NCBI RefSeq assembly: GCF_021130785.1
Contig: NC_060207.1
Coordinates: 195,870,001-195,934,000, forward strand
Origin: Homalodisca vitripennis
Taxonomy: Eukaryota; Arthropoda; Insecta; Hemiptera; Cicadellidae
DNA: 64,000 bases
Reading direction: 5' to 3'
In this document: positions 1 to 11,397 of the stretch, piece by piece
Numbering within the stretch: position 1 is the stretch's first letter
How the letters are laid out: every line of letters starts with the position of its first letter
Notes under the pieces: generated by a model
What the model saw: the letters and a program-made list of their open reading frames with translations, nothing else
What the model was told of the DNA's origin: nothing
The model's database searches: none
Made by a program: the position numbers and the translations under genes

Positions 1-1101
1 TCAGGATTTTTGCAGTCTTCCAGGCACTGCCATCCTCTAGCTCAAGACTAGAAAAGGTATGAGTTCCAGGTCTTCTGTCCTGTAATCATACAACATCTGT
101 TTGACAATGCTGCACTGCACGTTGAAGGCCCGTTTGGTAGCCGGATGTCGCGTTCTCTGCCATATTCGACGAAGACGCCTCCTTTTTGTCTACAGCCATC
201 CTAATGATGGCAGGCAAGGCCGACCTGGTGTTTTTTTGGACGTCCAGGTCGTGAGGCCGCCGCCAGAGCATTCGTGACTGCTGAGTTCAAGTCTGAAACA
301 TATGAGTCTAGGGACATTTGGGATTAGTGGCTGTCGCTGGGGGCTGCAGTTGCTCGCTCAGGATACGGCTGTACACCTCCCAGTTAGTTCTGATTGAGGT
401 GCCCATTGAAGGAATCCTTGAAGCTGGAGTCGTCGCTAGAACTGCTATGGCGGGTACATGGTCAGACGATAAGTCATCTGCCACTCGCACTTCCACATGA
501 TGCTGTAGTTCCTTAAACAGAAACACATCTATGACATCAGGAAGTGCGTTGAGCCTCGTCGGATAGTGCGTAGGGTCCACAGGCGCGGCTACAATCGTGT
601 CACCTCTATCTAAAACATAGTTGTGTAGTCTTCGGCCCTTGGTGTTCGTCCGCCTGCTATGCCATGACTGGTGCTTGGCATTGAGGTCACCACCTATTAT
701 TACAGTGTTCCCGCTACCGAGCAAGATGTCAAGCTCGTCAGGGCGGAGGACAGCAGACGGCGCGGAGTAAGCTGCGAACACACATACCCTCGGAGCCACC
801 AGCATTGACGGCAATGCCGGTGGACTCGAGGTCATTAGTAGCAGCGTGGACTTGGCGGTGCACAACTCTCCTGTGAACCAAGATAGCTGTTCCTCCCCCG
901 GGATTCCTTTGGCCACGTGGCGGTCTATCGGTCCGGTAGGTTTTGGTATCCTGGAACATTGAATACAGTGGGGGGTTGCAGGTGTGTTTCCGTTAGATGT
1001 AATAAGTCGACGTCGTGTTCAGCTGCAAATAGATGGAGTTCGTTCCTCCGCGTCGCTACGCCGTTCGCGTTCCAGGTGACAATTTTTAGGCGTCTATCCA
1101 T
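1..1101 (-). pseudogene. Jockey-type ORF2: endonuclease domain, truncated by window edge
   Basis: ORF2 of a LINE encodes an endonuclease that nicks target DNA and a reverse transcriptase that copies the RNA at the nick. Here the ATG is at 1,101 on the minus strand, 25 bases past the ORF1 stop, and opens with a TWNANG-type endonuclease start followed by a TETHL motif. The frame breaks near 930, resumes with GGGTAILVHR (738-959), and continues through GGDLNAKH (around 660-695), PDVIDVF and SSDHVPA (around 450-475), the conserved catalytic blocks of the exonuclease-endonuclease-phosphatase fold. A stop at 308 interrupts it. From 271 to 1 the linker with a DGSAWK motif is recognisable. Reverse transcriptase is not in the window. 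At least two frame lesions make this copy inactive as read. Confidence 0.85.
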
Positions 1102-1125
1102 TGGAGAGGAGTTCCTGGAATGACA

Positions 1126-2620
1126 TTAATATGGCAGCAAGCAACTCGCTAGGAGTTTTTTTTTGCTGTCGGATACTATTGAAATTAGGGAGGTTATCCA
1201 CTTAAGGACAGCGTCGTGGGACAGGAAGCCCTTTGGCTGTGAGGTAGGCTCGCAGTTGGGATTCCTGTCCTTTGATTCCGCCGAGGTGTTGGTTGTGGTT
1301 GCCGCTGGGGTTTGTTCCTCCATTGGTTCCACCACTTTCTCTTTCTCCTGCGAGTGAACTGTAACAGAGACTTGCTTGTTAGTTATGCTACGGCGGTTTG
1401 AGGCGGGCCCTCGGCCTTCTCTGTTGAGTAGCGGTGGTTGAGGCTGAGGCAGCTGAGGCAGGTGGGGCTGCGGCTTCCGGCTCTGTGGCTGCTGCCTTTG
1501 CGGCTCTCTGCTTTCTGGGAGCAGGAGCAGGAGCAATTGTAGTGTTTGTGTGGGCCGGAGCTACGGGTGCTGCAGCTGATGTCTGTTGTGGAATGGGTTG
1601 GTCCGGACGGAGCCTGGGGGCGGCTAGTACATCGGCATATCTGCGGGCAGAAACATTACCAGGTGGTGGGGCACGTGCTTGCCCAGTGACCGGTCGCGCA
1701 GTGGCGGTGCCCGAGCGCCGCTGCGGCGCCTCGCGGCGGTGCAGCGCGCCCAGGGCCCGTTTATGCGCTCCGCAGCCCCTGTAGCTCGCGGTGGTGCTCT
1801 CATCCACAATTAGTGCATTTGCACCTGCTGTCTTTTGGCAAGGTGCAATTTGTTACATTGTGGTCTCCTCCACATCTGACACAGCGTGCTGGGAGGTGGC
1901 AGTTCCTCGAGCTGTGATTGAACTGCTGGCAGTTGTAGCACTGCGGCAGTCCTCTCCTCGGCGTGAACTGGTCCACCGATACTCTTACTCCCAGTAGTGC
2001 TGTGAGCTGCCATATTTTTCGCCCCAGCTACCTGTTTTCCTGAAACGCACATAGAAGCTGTTGGTTTGATGGCGACCAGCCTGGTCGCGGCGTTGGAGGG
2101 GTGTTGCGACATGTGTAGGAGTGTACCCCTGGTCGCGGAGATCCTCCGCTATGTCCTCAGGTGACGTCCATGCCGGAAGTCCCCTGATAACTGTCTTCAG
2201 CTCTTGTTCTTCCTTCAGACTGAAGGTGTGGAAGGCGAGCTTGGCGTCCAGAAGTTCGCGTTGTGCCGTTCTAAAACAGAGCTCGCTTTTGCATAAAAAT
2301 GTGCAGTCGGGTGCCCACTATTTCGCCTCAAAATTGCAGCCTAGCACTTTTAAGGCGGCGTAAGAAGGGATGTCCAGGCAGTCACTCCTTGAATGATGAG
2401 CGGCGGTATGCGCGGCTGGCGGCGCTCTCCAACAGTATTTCCAGGAATGTTTTGAGCTGGGGACAAAATTTCTATTTGAAGACTCTGATGACGTAGAGGC
2501 GCGTCTCCCCCGTTTTCTTGGTTGGACGGACTGCCATGGTTCCTCTCCGTTGGACGGGTCATCGGTAGTTAGCTCGGGGGCGGCATGTGGGCACGGATTC
2601 CACTTCCATCCTGTAACATA
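1126..2620 (-). pseudogene. Jockey-type ORF1 (gag-like, PRE_C2HC region plus CCHC knuckles)
   Basis: ORF1 of Jockey-type LINEs encodes an RNA-binding, nucleocapsid-like protein that packages element RNA. On the minus strand the reading starts near 2,620. It passes a region (about 2,040-2,230) resembling the PRE_C2HC domain associated with insect gag zinc fingers, then two knuckles: CX2CX4HX4C at 1,899-1,940 and CX2CX3HX4C at 1,845-1,883. A third Cys pair follows, and just after it the frame shifts (about 1,805). The next frame (1,388-1,807) carries ASYRGC and HKR motifs typical downstream of these knuckles, then an Ala/Pro-rich low-complexity stretch. The C-terminal frame stops at 1,126. At least three frame changes are needed to follow the protein, so it is annotated as broken. 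Confidence 0.8.
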
Positions 2621-2824
2621 CACAAAGGGGCCCGACTGGCTGGGGAAGTCCCGCAGGTAGGGCGGCGGCGTTACAAAGGCTCTATTGAAAGCAGGGGTCG
2701 TAGGCGCGCTGGTTATTGATCGGTGTCGGGCGGGCCGGGAGTACCGTTAGGCCCGGACCGGTTAGTTTCCGGCCTCGCCGGAGCACGTGGTCGCCTAAGC
2801 ACCTGGTCGCCTAAGCTATTTTGG

Positions 2825-3914
2825 ATGCAAATACCTAGGAATCTTACTTAACTATTTTGTTTAGAGACAGGTACACAGTAAAATACCAAACATTATCAGT
2901 ACATAGCAACAGTTGCAGTGCTTTGAAAAATTAAAATAAGTCAAAGAGTAATTAAAACTGACTTGTAAGGAACAAATCAAAATAAAACTAGTATATAAAG
3001 TATAATAAATGCAACTTGATGCACTAAAATACTACGATGTTTAGTTGATTATTTTTGTTAGAATTTGTTTTAAAAAAACTGCAGACTTACATCTGCAAAT
3101 CACAAATTCCTAGTTACAAACACCTGAAATGTAGAGATAAAATAAAATCAAAAACTAGTATGCAAAAATATCAAAATGTAATTATTCTGCACTAGAAAAT
3201 ATTACAAATGTATTGTTGTGTTTTACTATGATTTTTTGTTTACTGCGGAGTTATTCCTGCATAAACACAAGTTTAATTTAATGTGGATTGACCTGTATTA
3301 AGCAAATCAAAACAAATGATCAGTACATGTGAAAGTGTTAATTGAAATTGAAATTATGCTACTATTAGATCTCACCACCCGAAGAACGGCAGCATGTGGT
3401 AATCCAATGTCCACTAGGGCACTTCACAACACAGAATAAAATAGTTTAATTAGTGTCACTAGAACAACTAGGCACGCACAAAACAACACAAAACAAATTG
3501 AGCAAAGCGACTAACGCACTAACACATGGTGTCGCTAAGAAATAGGCACAACACTGTGAGTAAATCACAAACAAAGCACAGACTGAGCGGAGCGACAGCG
3601 CGGCACTTATGACTATTCGATACCATTATAAAGAGGCAAATGATATTCTGTATAATGTTTATATTGATACATAGATGATTCAGTTGCTTAAATCGTCTGT
3701 TTAATAACTCTAGTGGTTTAAAAAACTATCCACTCTAATAATTTCAACCAGTCCTACCTAAATTAACAGACCAATTTGTAAGAAATTACTGTATAAACTG
3801 TTAACGGCATTAAACACTTCGTATATATTATTTATTATTGTGAAGGTCGCACATGTAAAATCAGTAACTTACATTATTGTAATATATATTTTTTTTTTAA
3901 TTAATTAACATAGG
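2825..3914. other. AT-rich flank of the LINE, no gene seen
   Basis: No supportable ORF or RNA gene. A less AT-rich patch at about 3,360-3,610 (CACCACCCGAAGAACGG, AGCGGAGCGACAGCGCGGC) could be the edge of another dispersed repeat, but I see no termini or target duplication. Copy A of the large duplication becomes recognisable from about 3,915. Confidence 0.4.
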
Positions 3915-4150
3915 CTATATGTTAAATTTATACATTCTGAGGACTACAACAATATTAAATACCGGCCTTGCGAATACCGGCTTTAACTCCATTTCGCCCA
4001 CGGCTAAGTGCAACGTTAGAATGAAAGTGTTATAGACTTGACTCTTGGAATCTGGGGTCATTCCTGTGTGGAGAGATCTAGCTGGCATTATCTGTATACG
4101 CCACAATTTTAGTACTCAAAACGTACTCTCTACAATAAGATGAGTTATTT
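3915..4150. repeat. A/B block 1, copy A
   Basis: Matches 27,762-28,000. Anchors are ACTACAACAATATTAAAT near 3,942, GGAGAGATCTAGC near 4,070 and CTCAAAACGTACTCTCT at about 4,116, each with a close counterpart in B in the same order. No conserved ORF. Confidence 0.7.
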
Positions 4151-4905
4151 GTTTTCTTCGCGTTTCATGACATTGGCGACACCTAGGCAACAAAAGTGAT
4201 CCGTCAGTGTTTCCGTGAGTTAGTTTAATGTTGGATATTTGCCGTTATTTACTCTAGCCGTGTTTACAACGATTCGGCAAGGCTAATTCTCTGCAACCTG
4301 ATTAAAAGTTATGCATTATTCTTAAGCTAGTAGTCCGTTTTTGTTAACAATTCTCTTACTTATAAAAACAGTGCTTACTTTGCCTTATCTTGTTAGAAGG
4401 AGATAAGCCGCGCGGTGATCGGTTTGGGAACAAACGGGCCATTGCACATATTTTGTTGCAATGTTAACAGAAATTTAAAATTTCTCAAGTAATAATAAGC
4501 GTTATTAAAACACTGAGAAAATCCTTTATTTAATAAAACTTTTAGAAGCCAACATTTTTATTCAGTGTGATTTATACAGTTTTCCTAAGTCACAATGCAG
4601 GAAAAAATATTTAAATCAATAGAGGTAGTTGTACCGCTTGAGTCTACGTAGTCTATACCCGTCACTAATGTGATTTATAATATTAGGTTTTGATATATAC
4701 AAACCACAAAGCATAATTACGTAACCTTTTACGATCTCATTGTAACTTTTAAGGTGACACAAGGCATTATTAATGGCACTAAACTACTTTTTAAAACTTT
4801 AGTCTTAAAATTGTGAATCATAAAGAATTCCTAATAAAAAATTCAGTGCTAATAAATTAAATTGATTTTTTAATGTATTAATAGTGTTAAATTACATGCT
4901 TTAAT
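4151..4905. other. AT-rich spacer, no gene seen
   Basis: No supportable ORF, RNA gene or transposon terminus. The counterpart interval in copy B (28,000-28,070) is much shorter, so most of this is either inserted in A or lost from B. Confidence 0.4.
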
Positions 4906-5345
4906 AGATTTATGACTGATTGTAACGTCCAATTAGTGCGCACTATTATGTATGTTCTGCGGTCATATAAACTGTTCTGGAGGGATTGGGAATCGGGTTT
5001 TCGCAATCATGGATTATTACTCTATAGTTAATTTTACCCCATACTAATGACACCCGTTGGGTTTTGTTCTCATGGTAAACTCGCTACATATATTCATTCT
5101 TTCTACTTTCAGTACCTCTATTACCAGTATTAATCTTAAAAAAATAAACATATTAGGAGTATGCTACAAAAGTGTCCCGTAACTTGCTTCGCTGAGGTTG
5201 CTGTCCAACGTTAAAATATACTGTTGATTTCATTTTATAATTATACTGTGGACAGGTACAGAAATACAGGTAATTTTATTAAATACGGAATATTATATTC
5301 CACCAAAGGGGCAAAAGAGAAATTGTGACAGAATCCTGAATAATA
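4906..5345. repeat. A/B block 2, copy A (conserved core with GGATTA-type motifs)
   Basis: Matches 28,070-28,535. The core at about 4,913-5,030 is strongly conserved: CAATTAGTGCG, TGCGGTCAT, AAACTGTTCT and CGGGTTTTCGCAATCATGG all recur in order. It contains GGGATT and GGATTA, binding-site types of K50 homeodomain proteins (Otx/Bicoid class), and TAATTAGT/AATTAG-like homeodomain cores. Regulatory function is inference only. Confidence 0.65.
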
Positions 5346-5508
5346 GCCTTCAATAACACTCACCGAAAGCCATTTTTAAATGATAAGGTAGTCTGGGTGA
5401 AGATGTAGAAACAAGCTCAGGTAGCTGAAAACTAATAACATAATAGGATTGCTGAAATTACCATCATTATAGGTTACGTAAAGTAATATTACATTTCGAT
5501 GACTTATA

Positions 5509-6006
5509 CAGGGTGATTCGGTTAGTGTTACCGGCACTTTCTGAGCTGATTGTACTATAAATATAAGAAAAAAGTTCATATAAACATGGGTCCGGAAATG
5601 CTTCCTTACTGGGTTATGGCCAATTGAATATTTCACCAAAAATTGTGTGCAGGAGGTCAAATGATGATTTGCCGCGTGTTTATGAAGAGATTATTTATAG
5701 GCGAATGCAACTTTTTCTAACGGATTTTTTAGATGAGAAATTGAATAAAGTTCATCTCATAGCTGTATCTCATTTAGTTTTTTTTGGTTTATACTACAAA
5801 AAACAGAAAGAAAATAATTTTGAAAACACTTTTTTAAGGTTTAACGGATAATTATTTTGTTAAAATAGGCATTGAAGACCGATATTTTTACAAAGAAACT
5901 TGCAGAAAATTTAATTCTGAATAAAATTATGTGCCACACGGCTATTAACAGCGAAGTATTAGTTTCTGGAATTTAATTTTACAACAAACATTCTACCAAG
6001 CAAGAA
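5509..6006 (+). repeat. Left terminal inverted repeat of the DD41D element
   Basis: About 498 bp, matching the reverse complement of 7,593-8,088 over its whole length with scattered substitutions and homopolymer-length differences (roughly 95% identity by eye). The match stops abruptly after CCAAGCAAGAA. Short reading frames inside (for example 5,624-5,851) are not conserved as coding and are not annotated. Confidence 0.9.
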
Positions 6007-6162
6007 ATTCCAAAGCAAAGGAAAACCGCATTTTAATGACATAGAGTAGCCTACACATAAGATTTATTAGGATGCAATTTAAATTAAGTTTTTAAATAAA
6101 TTATTGCTTTTCATCTAAAGCTTATAATACTACGTACCACTTTCATAACAGGTGTTCAAAAA

Positions 6163-7150
6163 TCAGTCCTTGTACTTCAATACACTTAGCAGCTCGCTCT
6201 TGATTGATCGAGTTATCCTCCGTAACCCTGCACGATTGTTTTTGATTTGTGCGGCGGCATCTTCAATTCGATTTATTAACTCTTCACGTGTATTTACTTT
6301 TTCCTGGTACACCAGGTTCTTCATCCAAGCCCATATACAGAAATCTAATGGAGTTAGATCTGGTGATCTTGGTGGCCAAGTGTGTGGTCCACCGCGACCA
6401 ATCCATCGCCCGGGAAACTGCTCGTTTAAGTGCATTGTTACATTATGGGAAAAGTGGGCAGGGGCACCATCATGTTGATAAATAATATTGCACCTTGCTG
6501 CTAATGGAACATCTTCTAATAATATTGGTAGTTGTTCTGTAAGGAATTCTAGGTACATGCGGGAATTTAGATGTCCTCGGAGAATGAATGGTCCTATTAA
6601 TCGATCATGAATGAGTCCACACCATACATTTACACTAAATCTGTGTTGAAAGTAGCGCACGATTGTACTATGTGGATTTCCCTCTGCCCAAGTGTGTTCA
6701 TTGTGAAGGTTGTTGACGCCATCTCGGGTAAATTGAGCTTCATCAGTGAATAAAATGGTTCTATGATGTTGACGGTTTCTAATTAACCAGTTGCAAAATT
6801 CCAATCGAATGAGAAGGATCTGTTGGTTGAATACTTTGAACTTGTTGTTTATGGTAAGATAACATGCTATTTTTGCGCAAAGTTCTCCATACTTCAGACT
6901 GAGACACTGCGAATCGCCTAGAAAGACGCCGTGTACTGACACCAGGACTGCGTTCAGTAGCCATGATTATAGCCTCTTCCATATCTACATTATTCTGGGC
7001 AGGGCGATCTCGATAATTATTAATACTAGGAAGTTTACCTGTTACTCTTAGGGTACGAAATGATCCACTGATCGTTTTTTGGGTTTGGAACTCTGCGATT
7101 AGGAAATCGTCTTCGGTATTCTGCGGTAGCAGCGGTTGCATTTCCGTCAC
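6163..7150 (-). pseudogene. DD41D Tc1/mariner transposase, one frameshift
   Basis: The transposase binds the terminal repeats and catalyses excision and TA-directed insertion. The N-terminal part (7,150 to about 6,800) has a helix-turn-helix-like DNA-binding region (RRLSRRFAVSQSEVWRTL). The C-terminal part (about 6,860-6,163) carries the catalytic domain: first Asp in FTDEAQF (codon 6,742-6,744), second in QHDGAPAH (6,469-6,471) and third in SPDLTPLDF (6,343-6,345). That gives 90 residues between the first two and 41 between the last two, hence DD41D. WIGRGGP and WPPRSPDLTPLDF are hallmarks of this insect group. The two parts lie in different frames and overlap at 6,779-6,942, so one small indel around 6,800-6,815 separates them. 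All three catalytic residues remain. About 320-330 residues in total is a normal length. Confidence 0.88.
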
Positions 7151-7592
7151 AAACGCCTAAGACAAATACCATGTCGGCATATTCTTCCGTTGTAAATAAC
7201 AAAGGCATTGCAATTGTGATAGTAAGTTACTTTAAAATACACTTCACTAACAAAACGAGTAGTAAATTAATTGTATTATTAAATTGCACTCATTAAAACT
7301 AGTACAGAATTGGTAACAAATAATTTGGATTCCTCAATAAATTGCAGTGTATTGTTGAACAGCTGATTTGCGATACCAACTTATAAAAACATAATTTACC
7401 CTTCTGTAAAGCTAACGTGACAAAGATATGTAGGTACATGATGTAACCATTTGGATAGTCCTAAAAAGTAATAGTATTATTGTTTTTTAGTTGAGCATTA
7501 ATCTATTAAAATCGTATTTACAATTGTATGCTAATCAATTATTTGTGTACCTTATATCATTACATTACGGTGTTTATTTACTAAATACGTAT

Positions 7593-8088
7593 TCTTGCTT
7601 GGTAGAATGTTTGTTGTAAAATTAAATTCCAGAAACTAATACTTCGCTGTTAATAGCCGTGTGGCACATAATTTTATTCAGAATTAAATTTTCTGCAAGT
7701 TTCTTTGTAAAAATGTGGGTCTTCAATGCCTATTTAACAAAACAATTATCCGTTAAACCTTAAAAAGTGTTTTCAAAAATTATTTTATTTCTGTTTTTTG
7801 TAGTATAACAAAAAAAAACTAAATGAGATACAGCTATGGAGATGAACTTTATTCAATTTTCTCATCTAAAACTCCGTTAGAAAAAGTTGCATTCGCCTAT
7901 AAATATCTCTTCATAAACACGCGGCAAATCATCATTTGACCTCCTGCACACAATTTTTGGTGAAATCTTCAATTGGCCATAACCCCGTAAGGAAGCATTT
8001 CAGGACCCATGTTTATATGAACTTTTTTCTTTATTTTTTATAGTACAATCAGCTCAGAAGGTGCCGGTAACACTAACCGAATCACCCG
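7593..8088 (-). repeat. Right terminal inverted repeat of the DD41D element
   Basis: Inverted partner of 5,509-6,006, ending CCGAATCACCCG and followed by TA. The 440 bases between the transposase start (7,150) and this arm hold no ORF and presumably carry its promoter. Confidence 0.9.
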
Positions 8089-8090
8089 TA

Positions 8091-8699
8091 TATACCTATT
8101 GTAAAAGACACCCTAATACACAACAAAACTTGAGCCTAAATATTGTGGCAATTGGCTGCCACACAAGACTTAACATGATACCTAACTGTTAGACAAACAG
8201 CATAAAGTTCTGAAAAAAATAAAATGGTCACTGCGCAGAAACCGAGACACAAAAAACTCATTTCATAACAGACCAGCGAATTTGGAACAGTGATGAAAGT
8301 ATCAGTGGTATCTTTGTGGGTCCTCCGAATCAAAGAAAACAAGAAGGTTTGGTCTGAAGGTTATGTGTATGCATTTGCAAACAAGGTAAGGAGTTTACAA
8401 ATGTTGGCTCTTTGACGTATTAGGGAGATTGATTAGTGAAGAAAAGAGCTTATTTGAGTCCTCAAAACTCAATGTTCACATTTTGCAACGTAATTATAAT
8501 GATGGAACATGTACAAAATTCTATTATTCATCAAAACCATCTACAAATAGTAATAAAATAATAATATGGATAACAAAAAATTATGCGTTCAATCTTTTAA
8601 TTCTTCTCTAAGGAATAATTAACAAACAGTGAGTATTACACGAAATTAAGAGGCTGCAGAGACTTACCTAAAGGAAAGAACGGTGAGCTGAGAGGACTA
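8091..8699. other. AT-rich spacer right of the DD41D element
   Basis: Nothing supportable seen; short ORFs at 8,136-8,342 (minus) and 8,429-8,611 (plus) have no recognisable features and no counterpart in copy B. Confidence 0.35.
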
Positions 8700-9350
8700 G
8701 AGATGGAATCCCTTTATTCCAGCTCACATTAGTAAAACTAATGAAATACTGTTACTGAAAAGAGCACATTTTAAATAAACCTGTTGTTATATTTATATCA
8801 TAACACAGATTGAATTATTTCACGTGTTTTAGTAATAAATGTTCCTTTTAATTTGAATATTTATATTAGTGTAAAACAAATATTTTGGGTATAAACATTC
8901 AGTCTTTATTTTTTTTATTTTAGCGGAACGTGTAATTAAGTTTAAAACATAATTTTGAAATTGAATATTGTCATAGAAAACAATTTTTATGAGTTTTATT
9001 GTAGTATTAAATATCTGTATTCATCGGTTAAATTAAATAAAAGGTACCTTTGATTGGAAATCATAAATATATTGTTGTTATAAGATACTTGTATCTCAGA
9101 TTAAAAAAATTCTAAAAGTAAAATATTCTCCGGTAGACACAATATCAACAAGAATTTACCGTCAAGAAGAACAGTATATCTTTTATAAAGTCTATTTTCC
9201 GCTACACTTCCGTTGAGCGAGTGAATCCTCTTTCTTCTTACAACCAACTTTGTACTTTATTTACCGTAAATATCGACAAAATACAAAGCGTTTGAAATAT
9301 ACCAAAACAAGTTTTTTATTTAGTTTACTTGCCAGAAATAGTTTTTCTTA
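8700..9350. repeat. A/B block 3, copy A
   Basis: Matches 30,260-31,260. The best-conserved core, 9,183-9,300, is nearly identical in copy B: TATTTTCCGCTACACTTCCG, TGTACTTTATTTACCGTAAA and TTACTTGCCAGA recur in order. CACTTCCG is an ETS-type core. No ORF is conserved. Confidence 0.7.
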
Positions 9351-10440
9351 GTGCCAAGCAGTAACAGTTCCAAAAAAATCATTCATTAACAAAATCTTTT
9401 TATGAACAAAGAATAATAGATAATTGTTTTAGTTTCTATTCTTAAAGACGGAATTATCCTAAGATAGGTTACTATATCTATAAACCCGTATAGTTTACAA
9501 TTAGCATGTAATTGTTTATTTTAAATGTCAGCTTGTGGGCAAAAACATAATGTTTTTAACAGCAGCTAAAAACTTACGTATCTAAAGTTATTTCTGTTCC
9601 GTTGGTTCTGCATAATCTGTTTCTTTTCAAATTTCCTATAGCGCATGGTAAATACGATAAATGAAAAATCACTGTACACTTTAAAACAAATGTAGTTACT
9701 GATCCAGTTCATGAAAAAGATATGAAACGTTGTCGTGTGCTAAATATAAGTTTTAAACCAATAATTTTGAGTATTAAAAATTAACTTTCACCCCAGAATT
9801 CCTATTGAAAGAGGGTATACAACTTTTTCAGTTCTCTTTTAGGAATTTAGACTAATTTTATTATTTCATAAGAAATATAAATTGGCTTATTTTAAAGTTA
9901 TGAAGGGCAATCTTGCTCAATGACATAACTTTTTGTAATGTAAATATTTGAAGAAAACTTCAAACTTTGATTATTACCAGCTGCTATGAACCGGCCTGCT
10001 ATAAATTACTGTCAATACTCTTAAAGTTTTAAGTTGGTATTCAGATGTTATAGACTTATTTACCATTTATTATATGGTTGCAAGATAAGTTATACTGTAT
10101 GAATAAAACAAGTGGTACACAATTGTAAAAAATAATATATTTAATGCTAATATATCAAGATTTCCAGTTTTAATTTTATCATATTATAGAATTATTTCAT
10201 AATTTTCTAACTCGTTTAATCAATACGTCTTCCTGAACCACCTATAACGCGGTATGTTTGTTTGTGTGACATTTGTATATTGTTTTAGTAATAGAATTTG
10301 TTTTAAGAATACTAAACACAATATTCATAACCCAAAAATATTACAAGTCCATCTTAGAAGTATCATTCGTATTTAGTCTCCATACCTAACCAATTGAAAG
10401 GACAAGACAACGTAAAAATAAGCTACACGACTTTTTAAAG
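9351..10440. repeat. A/B block 4, copy A (intact site of the gypsy insertion in B)
   Basis: Matches 31,260-32,295 and resumes at 43,582. Anchors: AAAACTTACGTATCTAAAG (about 9,568), GGGCAATCTTGCTCAATGA (about 9,905), ACCGGCCTGCTATAAATTAC (about 9,990), AAGTTGGTATTCAGA (about 10,032). Near 10,400-10,430 the A copy reads through the point where the gypsy-like element interrupts B, so it serves as the empty site. Confidence 0.75.
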
Positions 10441-11397
10441 AAATGATCGATTGTAGAACAACAATATTATTACTAGCTGAGTGTTACTAATGCCTATCAC
10501 TCGTGGGGTAGAAACAATGTCATTCTGTCTGTCTGTATGTGTGTCTGTGTAACTGTGTATCTGTCTGCCTGTGCACACGATATCACGTTGATCTATATAC
10601 CGAAGCCATTGTTAAAACTAGGTGACAATATCTGGCCAGCACATTCTTACGTTGTAGTCCCTACTCTAGCTTACCTGTACATTTATATGAACACTGCTGT
10701 AAAACGTAACTTACAAAAAAATTTGATTATTTAATTTGCCTAGATATCTAGAAAAAGATTTCATCTGTGCACTTAGAATGTTGGATAAAACTTAATTTCT
10801 ACATAGACAAGAAGGAGTTATGAGATTGTGTACATCCAACCATGGAATTTAGTTGAGCGTCATTGATTAGTGTTGCACACCAGACTAACACAATTTCTCT
10901 TTTGCTTACCGGGACGTTGTAAAAATGTATTTTCTGTAAGTTAGTATGTCCGCAGGGCATCTAGAGAATGAAGAGATCTAAAAAGATAAAAATTTTGCAT
11001 ACAACCTTAACGAAGCAGGTTACGTGACATGTGGTGTTGCGTACTTTTACCTTGTTTATATATGCATTAGGGTATCCATGCCACCTGTTACTTACTTGGT
11101 AGTAATTCATAGCTGATTAAACTAATGACTCTATGATAGCGTGGTCTATCCAATTGAGTATACTGGGGGTAACACCAGATTATACAGATGTAAAATATAA
11201 AGGAAGAATGCACACTATTTTTTTATTGTAATGATTAGGTACTTTAATTAGTATTGGAAAAATACCATGTGAGAATGCATATGTCTCCAGAACAGCTATT
11301 AGTATTAAAACACATATTATTTTATGTTCCAATATATTTACAAAATTGTACACCCTGTTTTCGTAACAGCTTAAAACCTTTAGTTATTTATATTTTT
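10441..11397. other. AT-rich spacer with a TGTC/TGTG-rich low-complexity tract
   Basis: A degenerate TGTCTGTCTGTATGTGTG-type tract lies at about 10,524-10,572. The rest shows no supportable gene. Similarity to copy B (43,640-44,200) is at most patchy. Confidence 0.4.

Larger units (their letters stand above)
1..2820 (-). mobile_element. Jockey-clade non-LTR retrotransposon, 5' portion, degraded
   Basis: This GC-rich stretch contrasts sharply with the AT-rich DNA beginning near 2,825 and reads as a LINE on the minus strand. ORF1 (gag-like, zinc knuckles) lies upstream of ORF2, whose apurinic-type endonuclease is followed by the linker that precedes reverse transcriptase. The reverse transcriptase and 3' tail would lie left of base 1. 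The order ORF1-ORF2, the knuckle arrangement and the endonuclease motifs match the Jockey clade. Several frameshifts break both ORFs. The 5' boundary is set only by the base-composition change, just after a near-tandem 17-bp repeat (GCACGTGGTCGCCTAA / GCACCTGGTCGCCTAA) at about 2,779-2,812. Confidence 0.85.
5509..8088 (-). mobile_element. Tc1/mariner-superfamily transposon, DD41D type, with about 497-bp terminal inverted repeats
   Basis: A complete cut-and-paste element of about 2,580 bp, flanked by TA at 5,507-5,508 and 8,089-8,090, the target duplication expected for this superfamily. The left tip CAGGGTGATTCGG and right tip CCGAATCACCCG are inverted copies with one base missing from the right tip. 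The arms are very long for the superfamily (5,509-6,006 and 7,593-8,088). A single transposase gene sits on the minus strand. Copy B has no such element at the matching place, so it inserted into A after the duplication. Confidence 0.9.

Noticed and set aside
1434..1784. 116-codon plus-strand Ala/Gly-rich ORF
   Set aside because: It is the antisense shadow of the Pro/Ala-rich part of the LINE ORF1.
3360..3610. Possible LTR or transposon end at the GC-richer patch left of copy A
   Set aside because: No paired terminus, target duplication or coding trace could be found in the window.
5376..5851. ORFs at the left end of the DD41D element (94 and 75 codons)
   Set aside because: They lie across or within the terminal inverted repeat, and the matching right arm has frame-breaking indels, so they are not genes.
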